From NCBI GenBank assembly GCA_023386835.1, contig JAEWIY010000230.1, positions 1 to 64,000 of the forward strand: 64,000 bases of DNA, given 5' to 3'. Below the pieces are notes generated by a model that worked only from the letters and a program-made list of their open reading frames with translations, was not told where the DNA came from and did not search any database. Shown piece after piece: positions 18,364 to 27,345 of this stretch. Position 1 is the stretch's first letter, and every line of letters starts with the position of its first letter. Origin of the DNA: Verrucomicrobiota bacterium. GTDB lineage: Bacteria; Verrucomicrobiota; Verrucomicrobiia; Opitutales; Opitutaceae. The position numbers and the translations under genes were made by a program.

Positions 18364-19449
18364 TCAGGCGGCCGAAGCGGCGGCCGCGACAGGTTGGTTT
18401 TCGAGAAGATAACGCTCGAGCTCGGCCGCGCGGTGCGCCGCCGTGTGCGCGCTCAGGACGCGCCGACGGGCTGCCTGCCCGATCGCTCGGGCACGGTCCG
18501 CCGGGACGTCGCGAAGGTAGCGCAGGACATCCTCCGGCCCCCGGGCGATGAGGATCTCGCGGTCGGGTTGGAAGAACGTTTCCAAGCCGTCCCACACATC
18601 CGAGATCACCGGCGTGCCGCACGCCGCGGCTTCAAAGAGTCGCACACTGGGTGAGTACCCGGCCTCGATCATGTCCGACCGCGTCACGTTGAGCGTGAAG
18701 CGTTGTTGATTGTAGAAAGGCGGGTGTTGCGACGGCGGCAAATGCTCGATGCGTTGAACATTATCGGGCCAGGCGATCTCCGACGGATACTGAGGTCCCG
18801 CCACGACCATCTGCCCCGCTCGCCATTGCTGCGCGGGCTCGAGCAGCAGCCGTTGCAGGGTCGGCTGTCGGTCAGAACTGTACGTACCGAGGTAACCCAG
18901 ATCCCAGCGTATCGCCTGGCGCTGCGGCTGGTAGCGTGTCGCATCCACCGCACAGTACAGCGGCCGCGCCCGTGGAGCACCCCAGTGGTGTTCAAGGTGC
19001 CGGAGGGTTGGACCTCCGGTGAACGAAAGATACACCTGGAAACGCGGGATCAAATGCGGCGCCAGGTACTCGTGGTCGCGTCGCCGCAGCTTAGCCAACG
19101 TCACCGGCGTATCGATGTCGTAGAACGCCGTCACGCCCCGGGCCGTCGCCGTGACCCACTCGCCCACCTTCACGCCGTCCGGGACATACGAACCGACAAC
19201 CACCGCATCGGCACCTCGCACCGTGCCCTCGTGCCGGGCAGTCAGTTCCTCCAAGGAACGGTAAAGCACCACGTCAACTCCGGGAAGCTCGGTCAGGTCG
19301 CGGTTTTCTGCATACCACGGCACGTCCCGCTCCAGGAAAGAGACGCGATGCCCGCGCTGGGCCAACGCCCCCGCCAGCGCGCGAAAGGTCGTGGCGTGCC
19401 CATTCCCCCAAGAGGAGGTGATCGAAAGTCCAAGGATAACGATCTTCAT
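18364..19449 (-). CDS. CgeB-like glycosyltransferase (third of three)
   Basis: A 361-aa GT-B fold protein starting MKIVILGLSITSSWGNGHAT. The N-terminal half carries the shared pattern NGHATTFRALAGALAQRGHR followed by VSFLERD. The C-terminal nucleotide-sugar half includes DLGYLGTYSSDRQP, an SPSVRLFEAAACGTPVISD stretch that matches the donor-binding E motif region, and FFQPDREILIA. This resembles CgeB/COG4641 proteins of unknown donor. Its start overlaps the stop of the preceding glycosyltransferase (ATGA). The C-terminus ends in an alanine-rich tail. Confidence 0.85.
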   Translation of the reverse strand: MKIVILGLSITSSWGNGHATTFRALAGALAQRGHRVSFLERDVPWYAENRDLTELPGVDVVLYRSLEELTARHEGTVRGADAVVVGSYVPDGVKVGEWVTATARGVTAFYDIDTPVTLAKLRRRDHEYLAPHLIPRFQVYLSFTGGPTLRHLEHHWGAPRARPLYCAVDATRYQPQRQAIRWDLGYLGTYSSDRQPTLQRLLLEPAQQWRAGQMVVAGPQYPSEIAWPDNVQRIEHLPPSQHPPFYNQQRFTLNVTRSDMIEAGYSPSVRLFEAAACGTPVISDVWDGLETFFQPDREILIARGPEDVLRYLRDVPADRARAIGQAARRRVLSAHTAAHRAAELERYLLENQPVAAAASAA

Positions 19450-20558
19450 GTGGTGAGGGGGACCACTCCGGCCCGATCCGGCACCGTGCCCTGCAGCAGC
19501 TTTTCGAGCTGCACCACCCGGTGTTGATAGGTATGTGAAGCGAGGATACGGCGTTGGGCCGCTTCTCCGATGCGACGAGCCCTCGAGGGATCAAGCTGCT
19601 CCAGGTGCGCGGCGACCTCCGCGCCATCGTGCGCCACCAGCACCTCCTCGCCGGGTTCGAGGAACATTTCGATTCCCACCCACGCGTCGGTCAGCAGGCA
19701 GGCGCCCGCGCCGGCGGCCTCGAACACACGCGTCGGGGGCGAAAACCCATAACGTGCCATGCTCGCCCGATTGATGTTCAGCACCGCCCGAGGCGTGCAG
19801 TTGAAGGCGTTGTGATCGCGGGTGTAGACGTGCCCCGCGTGTCGCACATTGGGCGGCAGCGCCTTGCTTTCCCACCCGCTGCCTCCAATCAGAAACTGGC
19901 AGTTGGGTGAAAGGGTGGCCGCCCGCAAAAAGAACTCTTCGACCCGTGCCTCACGGTCCGGCAGACGGTTGCCCAGGAAACCAAGATCACATTCAAAGCG
20001 TGAATCCGGGGACACCGGAAAGTGGGTGTGCGGATCGAGCGCATTGTAGATCGGCACACAGGCGCGAGCGCCACAAGCGGTGTAGGCATCGATCACAGGC
20101 TGGCCGCCGCCGTAGGTCAGGATAAAATCATAACGCGGCACCAGCGGACGAAACGGGTCCTGCGGATTCTGTTCGATCCGATCCAATGTCGCCGGCGCGT
20201 CGACATCCCAGAATACGACCCGGGTGCCGGGGCCCTGCAGGTCCAGCACCGTCTCCTCGAGCAGCTCATCAAACGCACCGACCCCGCTCGCCTTCACCAC
20301 CAGGTCCGCGCCACGGGCGGATTCAACCGTCCGCAATACCGCGTCGCGCTCGGCTGGATACACCACCACCCGTGCCCACTCGGGATCAGGCATGTCGCGG
20401 TGCTGCTGGCGCTGAAAGGCATCCGGTTCATAAAACGTCACGCGGTGGCCGCGATCCGCGAGGGCCCGGACGATGCCACGATAATAGGTCGCGGCCCCAT
20501 TCCAGTACGCGGAGACCAGGCTGGAGGCGAAGAACGCGATATCGAATGAACGGGTCAT
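19446..20558 (-). CDS. CgeB-like glycosyltransferase (second of three)
   Basis: A 370-aa protein starting MTRSFDIAFFASSLVSAYWN. The first half shares the pattern NGAATYYRGIVRALADRGHR then VTFYEPD with its neighbours. The second half has CDLGFLGNRLPDREARVEEF, a GSGWE loop and the donor-site pattern FSPPTRVFEAAGAGACLLTD followed by FLEPGEEVLVA. These fit a GT-B glycosyltransferase of the CgeB (COG4641) type. The ATG at 20556-20558 was chosen over an upstream start that adds 25 arginine- and cysteine-rich residues. The seven-base gap to the gene before and four-base overlap with the gene after place it firmly in the operon. Confidence 0.85.
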   Translation of the reverse strand: MTRSFDIAFFASSLVSAYWNGAATYYRGIVRALADRGHRVTFYEPDAFQRQQHRDMPDPEWARVVVYPAERDAVLRTVESARGADLVVKASGVGAFDELLEETVLDLQGPGTRVVFWDVDAPATLDRIEQNPQDPFRPLVPRYDFILTYGGGQPVIDAYTACGARACVPIYNALDPHTHFPVSPDSRFECDLGFLGNRLPDREARVEEFFLRAATLSPNCQFLIGGSGWESKALPPNVRHAGHVYTRDHNAFNCTPRAVLNINRASMARYGFSPPTRVFEAAGAGACLLTDAWVGIEMFLEPGEEVLVAHDGAEVAAHLEQLDPSRARRIGEAAQRRILASHTYQHRVVQLEKLLQGTVPDRAGVVPLTT

Positions 20559-20565
20559 GAGAAGA

Positions 20566-21702
20566 TCAGGCCGCCACGCGACGGACGCGGGCAGGACGTT
20601 GCAGCGGCAGGCGCGCCGCCTGGATGTCGGCAATGATGGCGAGCAGTTCGTCGACGCGGCGGGCGCAGGTGTGTCGGCTCCGAATCGTGGACAACCCGTG
20701 CTGCGCCAGCTTCCGGCGCAGCGCGCGCTGACTCACGAGGTCCTTGAGGTGCCGTTTCATCTGCGCACCGTCACGAGCAACCAGGAAATCGGAGCCCGGG
20801 TGAAACAAGCCTTCCGCGTCCCGCCAGGGTGAACACACCAGCGGTATGCCGCACGCCAAGGCCTCAAAGGGGCGGATCGTCGGGATGCCGGGCAACGCGG
20901 CGACATACGGTCGACGGGGCACGTGCACGGTGACCTTGAATCGGGCAAACACCCGCGGCACCTCGAAGTTCGGCAACCAGCCTGCGTATTCGATTCCCGC
21001 TTCCGCGAGCGCCCGCCGCGCACTTTCCGGGTAACGCACGCCGTAGATCCGCGCCTTCAAACCGAGCTCCCGCACCGGCTCGATGAGGAATTCCTTCAAC
21101 TCCTCCGTCCGTTCGTCGTCTCCCCAATTGCCGACCCACACCAGATCGCCTTCGTTCGGTTCCCCGCTCTGCGGATGGAAGAGTCGTGTATCCGCCGCCT
21201 CATGCCAGGTCCAGGCGCGCCGCACCAGCTCCTGCTTCAGGTACAGATCCCGCAGGACGTTTCCGTAAGCGAGCACACCGTCGAAGGCATTAAAATCATG
21301 CGCCGGCATCGATTCCCGCGCGGTCACCAGGCGATGATGCGTGTCGTGAAAGAGCAGGACGAAGGGGTACCGCTGCCGCGCTGCCGTGATGCGCTGCACC
21401 AACGCCGGCTCCGTCCACTCGTGCACGATCACCACGTCGGCCCGCTTAACCGCACGCTCGACGTCGACCGTCGCCGGATCGTAGCGGCGATACTTCAGGT
21501 GCGGGAAGGCGCGACGAAAGGCGGTGATCGGCGCGCGACCGTGTTCCTCCACCAGGTTCTGCACACTCCACGCGTCGGCGGGTTCAAAGATCCGGACGTC
21601 ATGGCCGCGCTCCATCAGCTCCGTCGCCACCCCGCGCAGGAAGTGTGCATTACCGTGGTTCCAATCGGAGACCACCGAGTGATAGAATAGACGAATTTTC
21701 AT
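20566..21702 (-). CDS. CgeB-like glycosyltransferase (first of three)
   Basis: A 378-aa protein starting MKIRLFYHSVVSDWNHGNAH. It shares the N-terminal pattern HGNAHFLRGVATELMERGHD then VRIFEPAD with the next two genes. The C-terminal half contains LVWVGNWGDDERTEELKEF, the donor-site pattern TIRPFEALACGIPLVCSPW and FHPGSDFLVA. An internal HEWTEP and LLFHDTHHR segment lies at the domain interface. The start at 21700-21702 overlaps the GT4 gene's stop; the 75 codons upstream of it are out of character. Donor and acceptor are unknown. Three such genes in a row suggest successive sugar additions. Confidence 0.86.
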   Translation of the reverse strand: MKIRLFYHSVVSDWNHGNAHFLRGVATELMERGHDVRIFEPADAWSVQNLVEEHGRAPITAFRRAFPHLKYRRYDPATVDVERAVKRADVVIVHEWTEPALVQRITAARQRYPFVLLFHDTHHRLVTARESMPAHDFNAFDGVLAYGNVLRDLYLKQELVRRAWTWHEAADTRLFHPQSGEPNEGDLVWVGNWGDDERTEELKEFLIEPVRELGLKARIYGVRYPESARRALAEAGIEYAGWLPNFEVPRVFARFKVTVHVPRRPYVAALPGIPTIRPFEALACGIPLVCSPWRDAEGLFHPGSDFLVARDGAQMKRHLKDLVSQRALRRKLAQHGLSTIRSRHTCARRVDELLAIIADIQAARLPLQRPARVRRVAA

Positions 21703-22889
21703 GTCGCGAAAACCGCGTCGGGAGCGACACCGGAAGCAGAAGGCGCCAGCACATCGCGGTAGATCTCGAGATAGCGCCTTGTCATGGCATCGACGCCAAA
21801 ACAGCCAGCGCGTTCCCTCGCCCGGACTCCAAGGGCAACGCGTGCCGTGGCATCGTGCGCCAGCCACGTCAGCCGCTCGCGCAGGGCATCGATGTCTCCA
21901 GGCGACACATACACCGCCGCATCTCCCCACACCTCACGCAGGGTGGGAATGTCGCCGAGCACCAAGGCGCAACCACTCAGCGCGGCTTCAAGAATGGAGA
22001 GGCCGAACGGCTCGTACCGCGCCGGCAGCACATAAACCGCCGCCTCGGCCATTAACTGCGCCACGCGCTCCGGCGGACAACGTCCGAGCAGCTCGACATT
22101 GCGCAAATCCGGCGCCTGCCCATCCGGCGACAACGCGCTGCCGGCGACCCGCACCGGCCACGGCAGGTCCGGAGCCACCCGGGCAAGCGCAGCGGCGTTC
22201 TTCGCCTCATCCCACAACCGTCCCACGCTCAGAAAGCAGGGCTGCTTCTCCGCCGGCCGAAAGGCGGAGGCATCACGGCCATTGTAGATCACCTCGGCGC
22301 GAGGATGGAACCCGTGCGCCTCACAAAACGCCTCCAAAAAGGCCCGGCTCGGCGCCACGAGGCGGTCGGCGGCCCTCACGCCCGCCCGCAGGGAGCGGGC
22401 GTATCCATTAAATCCTGACGGAGGCTCACCGCCCAACACGGCCTTCCACCACGTGAACACGCACGAATGCGCCACCACGATGACAGGGACGCCCCAAGGC
22501 AGCGCGGCATGGGCGTAGCTATTGAGGTGCACCAAATCAGGCTGGTCGCGGTGGGCCAGCGCCAGCAGCCACTCGGCGGCCCGTTCCACGTCAGCCTGCG
22601 GTTCGTCCATCCACTCCAGCTTCCCGACCAGACTCTCCAGATGCACATGGCCCAAGTGCGCCACCTCCGCCTGCTGGGCGTCCGACACGGGATCGCCCAT
22701 CGCTGCAAGTGTCACCTCCACGCCGTGAGGCCCAAGCCCGCGGCAGAGCTCCATCGCGTACGTCCACACTCCACCCACCGTGTCCGCGGTCATGAGGACC
22801 CGGCGCGGCCGCGGTCCCTCGGGCCAATCGGCGGCGGGTCGCTCCGGCTCGGACGCCGGCATCGCATTCAGAGAAACGTTCACGGACAC
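21699..22889 (-). CDS. GT4-family glycosyltransferase
   Basis: A 396-aa retaining GT-B glycosyltransferase. The N-terminal acceptor domain has VLMTADTVGGVWTYAMELCR (near residue 31), with the GG loop typical of family GT4. The C-terminal donor domain has CFLSVGRLWDEAKN (near 220) and the EX7E motif region YEPFGLSILEAALSGCALVL (near 300). The start is a GTG at 22887-22889, overlapping the dehydrogenase gene by ten bases; a second GTG at 22883 (GTGA overlap) is equally possible. It differs clearly from the three CgeB-like enzymes downstream and may add the first or a different sugar. Confidence 0.88.
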   Translation of the reverse strand: MSVNVSLNAMPASEPERPAADWPEGPRPRRVLMTADTVGGVWTYAMELCRGLGPHGVEVTLAAMGDPVSDAQQAEVAHLGHVHLESLVGKLEWMDEPQADVERAAEWLLALAHRDQPDLVHLNSYAHAALPWGVPVIVVAHSCVFTWWKAVLGGEPPSGFNGYARSLRAGVRAADRLVAPSRAFLEAFCEAHGFHPRAEVIYNGRDASAFRPAEKQPCFLSVGRLWDEAKNAAALARVAPDLPWPVRVAGSALSPDGQAPDLRNVELLGRCPPERVAQLMAEAAVYVLPARYEPFGLSILEAALSGCALVLGDIPTLREVWGDAAVYVSPGDIDALRERLTWLAHDATARVALGVRARERAGCFGVDAMTRRYLEIYRDVLAPSASGVAPDAVFAT

Positions 22890-23887
22890 ATCACGAGGGC
22901 CTTCAGGAAATCCGCCGGCCGCTGGCGCAGGCAGTCGAGCGCTTGCGCCGCCTGCTCCAAGGAGAACCGATGGGTGTACAAGGGCGAGGGATCCAGACGC
23001 CCCTCGGCCACCGCGGCGACGGCGAGGGCCATGCCCTCGGAATACATCCTGGGATCGCGTTCATGCGCGTTGATCACGTCGATGCCGCGCCAATTCCAGG
23101 ACTGCAGGTTGATCTGGCGTGGTCCATCCTGATGGAAACCGGCAATCACGAGGCGGCCGCGCTCGGCCGTGATCTCGCCGGCGACGTCAAGCGGGCCTTG
23201 CAACCCGGTGGCTTCAATGACCCGCTCGCACCCGCGGCCAGCCGTCAGGTCGCGGACCGCCTGTACCACCGAGCCGACATCGTCGGTGAGCTCCACTGTA
23301 TCGGATGCTCCCATACGTCTGGCCACCTCGAGTGCGAACGGCCTCCGCGTGATCGCGATCGTGCGGGCGCCGGTTTTTGCCGCCAGGTTGATCAGCACGG
23401 CGCCGAGGAAACCGACTCCCACGACCGCAATGGTGTGATGTGGCTGGATGTCGGAGCGGCGGAACACGTTCATCGCACAGCCCAGCGCCTCCCCGGGGAA
23501 CGGCTGGCCGTCCAAGGCCGGCGGCAGCGGCACGACGTTGCTCGCTTCCGCGACATCGTATTCGGCGAACGCGTGGTACGACAGCACCGCCACCCGCTGG
23601 CCAGGTTGCACCGTCGTGACACTCTCTCCTATCTCGTCAACGACACCCCAGCCCTCGTGCCCGGGCGCGCCGGCTTCGAGCGGGTAGTTGAACCACGGGC
23701 GGCCTTCCCAAACCGGCTGGTTGGAGCCGCACACCCCGCAGCCCTCCAGGCGCACCCGCACCTGGTTTGGACCAACCTCCGGTTTCGGACGCGACTGCAG
23801 TTCAACCTGGCCCGGCGCGACCACAACCGCGGCGCGATACGTCGCGGTCTGCAGGGGCGCGTGAGCGGTGGAGAGCGTTTGGGTCAT
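22880..23887 (-). CDS. Medium-chain dehydrogenase/reductase (zinc alcohol dehydrogenase-like)
   Basis: A 335-aa NAD(P)-dependent dehydrogenase. The catalytic zinc site is partly visible: Cys in GCGVCGSN and His-Glu in PGHEGWG. The four-cysteine structural zinc loop usual in alcohol and sorbitol dehydrogenases is absent. The Rossmann fold has VVGVGFLGAVLINLAAKTGA. Within this operon the protein probably oxidises or reduces a sugar or alcohol intermediate; this is inference. It starts 15 bases after the epimerase stop (MTQTLSTAHAP; an ATG four codons upstream is the alternative) and overlaps the GT4 gene. Confidence 0.87.
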   Translation of the reverse strand: MTQTLSTAHAPLQTATYRAAVVVAPGQVELQSRPKPEVGPNQVRVRLEGCGVCGSNQPVWEGRPWFNYPLEAGAPGHEGWGVVDEIGESVTTVQPGQRVAVLSYHAFAEYDVAEASNVVPLPPALDGQPFPGEALGCAMNVFRRSDIQPHHTIAVVGVGFLGAVLINLAAKTGARTIAITRRPFALEVARRMGASDTVELTDDVGSVVQAVRDLTAGRGCERVIEATGLQGPLDVAGEITAERGRLVIAGFHQDGPRQINLQSWNWRGIDVINAHERDPRMYSEGMALAVAAVAEGRLDPSPLYTHRFSLEQAAQALDCLRQRPADFLKALVMCP

Positions 23888-23902
23888 GTTAGTCCGCACG
23901 GG

Positions 23903-25021
23903 TCAGACGGTGAGTCCTCGCAGCGCCAGTTCACGACGCGCCTCGTCCGCGCGATCCACCGCTTCCTGGCCTTCCAACCATTCCGCCAACTCCAGCAACC
24001 CTTGCTCCAGCGTGATCTTCGGCTCGTAGCCGAGCTTCTCCCGCGCAAGCGAGATGTCCGCGAAACAATGCCGGATGTCGCCGACCCGGTAACGGCCGGT
24101 GATTTCCGGGGGAATGTCCGGGCACTCCATGACCGCCGCCATCCGAGTGGCGATTTCACGGATCGTGTAGCTCTGACCGCCGCCCACGTTGAACGCGTGA
24201 TCCGGCGCCTGGGGCTGCTTGAGCGCGAGCCGGCAGGCCTGCGCAATGTCGGCGACGTTCACAAAATCGCGCTGCTGATAACCATCCTCGAAGATCAGCG
24301 GCGCCTTCCGGTTCAGCAGGCGTGAGGCGAAGATCGCCAGCACGCCGGTGTACGGGTTGCCGAGAGCCTGCCGCGGCCCGTATACGTTGAAGAAACGCAG
24401 CGCCACGGTCGGGATGCGGTAAGCGCGACCGGTCAGCAGGCACATGCGTTCCTGGTCGTACTTCGACAAGGCGTAGATCGACGTCAGCGCGGGCGACTTG
24501 CTCTCCGGTGTGGCCACCGGGCTGAGACGTCCGCCCTCCGGGTCACTGAGCTCCCAATCGTGCCGCTCCAGCTGCTCGCGCGGGCGATCGGCGCCTCCCA
24601 CCAGACGGCCGGCCGGGTCACGGTAAAGCCCCTCGCCGTAGATGCTCATGCTGGATGCCACCACGAGCCGCTCCACAGGCCGCTCGATCAGGGCCTCCAG
24701 CAGCGTGGCCGTGCCCTCATTGTTGACGCTGGTGTAATCAACAATCTGATACATGCTCTGTCCCACGCCCACCTTGGCGGCGAGGTGAACCACGGCATCC
24801 ACACCGCGCAGAGCGTCCCGCAGCTGCTGGCGGTCGCGCACATCGCCCACGACCAGCTCAACTTCAGGATCAAGGTATTCCGGTCGGCGCGCGTCACTCC
24901 CGTGCACTTGGGGGTCGAGGCAGTCGAGGGCGCGCACGCGGTAGCCCTGACGGAGCAGCTCGTCGGCAACATGCGAACCGATGAAACCCGCTCCGCCGGT
25001 GATCAAGGCTCGTTCAGTCAT
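23903..25021 (-). CDS. NAD-dependent nucleotide-sugar epimerase (extended SDR)
   Basis: A 372-aa extended short-chain dehydrogenase starting MTERALITGGAGFIGSHVAD, with the GxxGxxG nucleotide site at residues 9-15. The active-site YxxxK (SIYALSKYD, near 180) and a serine-rich catalytic strand VVASSMSIYGEG are present. Fold marks include RFFNVYGPRQ and HAFNVGGGQSYT. Sequence flavour suggests a UDP-glucose or dTDP-rhamnose 4-epimerase; I lean to the rhamnose type but cannot separate them. It is the first gene of the eight-gene operon and would supply the sugar donor. The ribosome site upstream of 25021 is weak. Confidence 0.9.
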   Translation of the reverse strand: MTERALITGGAGFIGSHVADELLRQGYRVRALDCLDPQVHGSDARRPEYLDPEVELVVGDVRDRQQLRDALRGVDAVVHLAAKVGVGQSMYQIVDYTSVNNEGTATLLEALIERPVERLVVASSMSIYGEGLYRDPAGRLVGGADRPREQLERHDWELSDPEGGRLSPVATPESKSPALTSIYALSKYDQERMCLLTGRAYRIPTVALRFFNVYGPRQALGNPYTGVLAIFASRLLNRKAPLIFEDGYQQRDFVNVADIAQACRLALKQPQAPDHAFNVGGGQSYTIREIATRMAAVMECPDIPPEITGRYRVGDIRHCFADISLAREKLGYEPKITLEQGLLELAEWLEGQEAVDRADEARRELALRGLTV

Positions 25022-25355
25022 AAAGGTGAGGTTGTTTTCGCGCACCCGGGCCCGCCCCGGTGGATGAAATGGCGTGCAGCGAAGGTGTGAGCTGCAGAAG
25101 CCGACGCTGCGCCATGCCGCGCGCGCCTTCTTAATTCCGTGAGGGGGCGGAAGTAATGGCTGGCTTACTACGCCGTCGTTTTTCCGGATCCGCTGCAGAA
25201 TGCAGCGCTTCGCCGCGCGAGAGTCGCAAGATGAGCCGCACTGCGGCCGCGCCGGCAGCCTGACCATGCGGGTTCGAACTTCCCGAAGCAGCAGACCGCC
25301 GGCCGCCCGATGGCACCTGCGCCTGTTCCTGAGTAAGCTGCGAGCAGCGAAGCCG
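25022..25355. other. Divergent intergenic region upstream of the glycan operon
   Basis: These 334 bp separate the glycan operon (minus) from the sigma-54 activator gene (plus), so both promoters should lie here. I see a locally AT-richer stretch around 25128-25190 but no boxes I would defend, and no -24/-12 element with correct spacing. The reading frame of the activator stays open through much of it, but the encoded sequence is arginine-rich and unlike a receiver domain, so it is treated as non-coding. Confidence 0.5.
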
Positions 25356-26696
25356 ATGAAGATCTTACTCGTGGGTTGTGATGAGCCGAGCGCGGTGCCG
25401 TTGAGTCCGCGATTGAGGGGACGCGGCTTCACGACGCACCGGGTGCTTTCTCCGGAAGAGGTTCGCCGGCAACTCACCCGAGGCGGCTGTGACGTGGTGG
25501 TGCTGGATTGGGAAACGACCGGTGAAGCCGCCGCGGAGATTCTCGCACAAACCAATGCATTTGATCGTCCGGCGATCGTGCTCACGCGGGATGCGACCGC
25601 GGTGCCGCGGCTGCACGAGGCCGGTGCTCGCGCCTGTTTGGTAAAACCGTTCGCCGTCCGCGCGTTGGAAGTGGCTCTGCGTGGCGGCGCGCAAGTGAAT
25701 CGTCATCCGCCGCGTCGCGAGCCGTTGCCAGGCCCCGCCGAGGGGCCGATCATCGAGACGCGAAACCCATCGGTAAACCGTCTGCTGAACGTCGCCTGGC
25801 GAGCGGCGGAATCCGATGCTTCCGTGCTCCTGCTGGGCGAGAGCGGTACGGGGAAATCGGCACTCGCCGCCGCGATTCATCAACGCAGCCGACGCAAATC
25901 CGGTGCCTGGGTGACCGTGCACTGCCCGTGCCTGCATCCCCAACTCCTCGAAAGCCAGCTGTTCGGGCACGTCAAAGGCGCGTTCACTGGCGCGGTGATG
26001 GATACGGTAGGCCGTGTGGGCGCCGCTGACGGCGGCACGCTGTTTCTCGACGAGGTCGGAGACCTGCCGCTCGAATTGCAGCCCAAACTGCTGCGCTTGC
26101 TGCAGGACCGGGAATTTGAACGCGTCGGCGATTGTGAAACGCGACGCGTCGACATCCGCGTCATCGCCGCCACGCACCAGAACCTGGCGCAGGAAGTCGC
26201 CGCCGGCCGGTTTCGGGAAGACCTTTATTACCGGCTCAACGTGGTGGCGCTGCGTGTGCCCCCGCTGCGCCGCCGTGCCGAGGACATTCTGCCTTGTGCG
26301 CGCGCGTTCCTCGCGCAACTGCGTGCCCGCACGGGGCGGGGCCCGACCGGGTTCACCGCAGCCGCGCAGACGATGCTGCAGAGCCATTGCTGGCCGGGCA
26401 ACTTGCGCGAACTCCGCAACACGATCGAACGCGCAGCCATTCTGTGCCGCGGCGAGTTGATCGATCGTACCGACCTCCTGCTCGATCCGCGCAACGGTCG
26501 GGCGCCCGTGCCGCAGGTTGGAGAGTTCGTGACGCTGGAGGAACTCGAGGAAGCCCACATCCGCGAAGTGCTCGCGCGGGTCGGCAACTACCGCCAGGCC
26601 GCGCAGATCCTCGGCGTCGACAAGTCGACTCTGTATCGAAGAATTCGTGACTGCGAGCACGCGGCGGAGGACACCCGCGCCACCGCGGCCGGCTAG
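25356..26696 (+). CDS. Sigma-54-dependent response regulator (NtrC family)
   Basis: A 446-aa enhancer-binding activator. The N-terminal receiver-like domain (1-115; MKILLVGCDEPSAV, VVVLDWET with the possible phospho-aspartate, CLVKPF) is followed by the AAA+ domain (about 135-365). This has Walker A GESGTGKS (near 160), the sigma-54 contact loop GAFTGA (near 207) and Walker B GGTLFLDEVGDLPLELQ. A Fis-type helix-turn-helix ends the protein (NYRQAAQILGVDKSTLYRRI, near 410-430). The receiver lacks the usual DD pair (VGCDEP), so phosphorylation may be altered. No histidine kinase is adjacent, and it is the first gene before the copper-protein cluster. Confidence 0.92.
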   Translation: MKILLVGCDEPSAVPLSPRLRGRGFTTHRVLSPEEVRRQLTRGGCDVVVLDWETTGEAAAEILAQTNAFDRPAIVLTRDATAVPRLHEAGARACLVKPFAVRALEVALRGGAQVNRHPPRREPLPGPAEGPIIETRNPSVNRLLNVAWRAAESDASVLLLGESGTGKSALAAAIHQRSRRKSGAWVTVHCPCLHPQLLESQLFGHVKGAFTGAVMDTVGRVGAADGGTLFLDEVGDLPLELQPKLLRLLQDREFERVGDCETRRVDIRVIAATHQNLAQEVAAGRFREDLYYRLNVVALRVPPLRRRAEDILPCARAFLAQLRARTGRGPTGFTAAAQTMLQSHCWPGNLRELRNTIERAAILCRGELIDRTDLLLDPRNGRAPVPQVGEFVTLEELEEAHIREVLARVGNYRQAAQILGVDKSTLYRRIRDCEHAAEDTRATAAG

Positions 26697-26847
26697 GTAC
26701 GCGCACGTCGTCGGAGTCAGACCCGGTCACCCGGGGCGGAGCGCGCCCCATTGGCGGGAAGCGCAACTCGGCCATAATGAGCGTGGAGGTGGGGCGTCGG
26801 GCCCGACCTTCGCACCCGGAGGGCCGCGGGTTTTCGGCCAACGTCCT

Positions 26848-27291
26848 ATGAGAGCGTACGAAGCGTTGCTCAAAAGCCATCCGGAGCACGGCGGCCGGCT
26901 CGCGCCTGGCCGCGCGACCGCGGCCCGACAGCTCGAGCACTGCGCCTCCGCGTGCACGATTTGCGCGGACGCCTGCCTGAGCGAGGACGCCTCCTCCCTG
27001 CGCCGCTGCATCCGCCTCACTCTGGAGTGCGCCGACATTTGCGCGCTGGCGGGCCGCTCGGTGCTGCGGCACCGCGAAGCCGATGCAACGCTGCTGCGTC
27101 CGCTGCTGGCGGCCTGCGTCACGGCCTGCCAGTTGTGCCGGGACGAGTGCGACCGTCACGCGCCGGCGCACGATCACTGCCGGCTCTGCGCCATGGCCTG
27201 CCGGGACGCGATGCGCGCCGTGAATGAATTGCTCGGGCTGCTTTCCGACTCAGGCCTGGGCACAACACCCGCGCTAACTCGCGAAGTCTGA
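26848..27291 (+). CDS. Cysteine-rich four-helix copper-storage-like protein
   Basis: A 147-aa small helical protein with 14 cysteines, mostly in CxxxC and CxxC pairs along predicted helices: HCASACTICADAC, CIRLTLECADIC, CVTACQLCRDEC and CRLCAMAC. This pattern matches the four-helix-bundle copper storage (Csp)/DUF326-like family, whose cysteines line the bundle and bind many Cu(I) ions. No signal peptide is seen, so it is probably the cytosolic type. I chose ATG 26848 (MRAYEALLKSHPEHGGR); the longer frame upstream is arginine- and proline-rich. It lies 151 bp after the sigma-54 activator and 54 bp before a small membrane protein and NDH-2. Confidence 0.88.
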   Translation: MRAYEALLKSHPEHGGRLAPGRATAARQLEHCASACTICADACLSEDASSLRRCIRLTLECADICALAGRSVLRHREADATLLRPLLAACVTACQLCRDECDRHAPAHDHCRLCAMACRDAMRAVNELLGLLSDSGLGTTPALTREV

Positions 27292-27345
27292 GGCTAAAGA
27301 GACGGATCCGCGGCACCGCCCGGCGCGAAGGCGGTCGATGGCCCC

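Noticed and set aside
25261..25290. GGTTCGAAC resembling a tRNA T-arm
   Set aside because: The flanking bases do not pair as a T stem and no acceptor or anticodon arm can be built around it.
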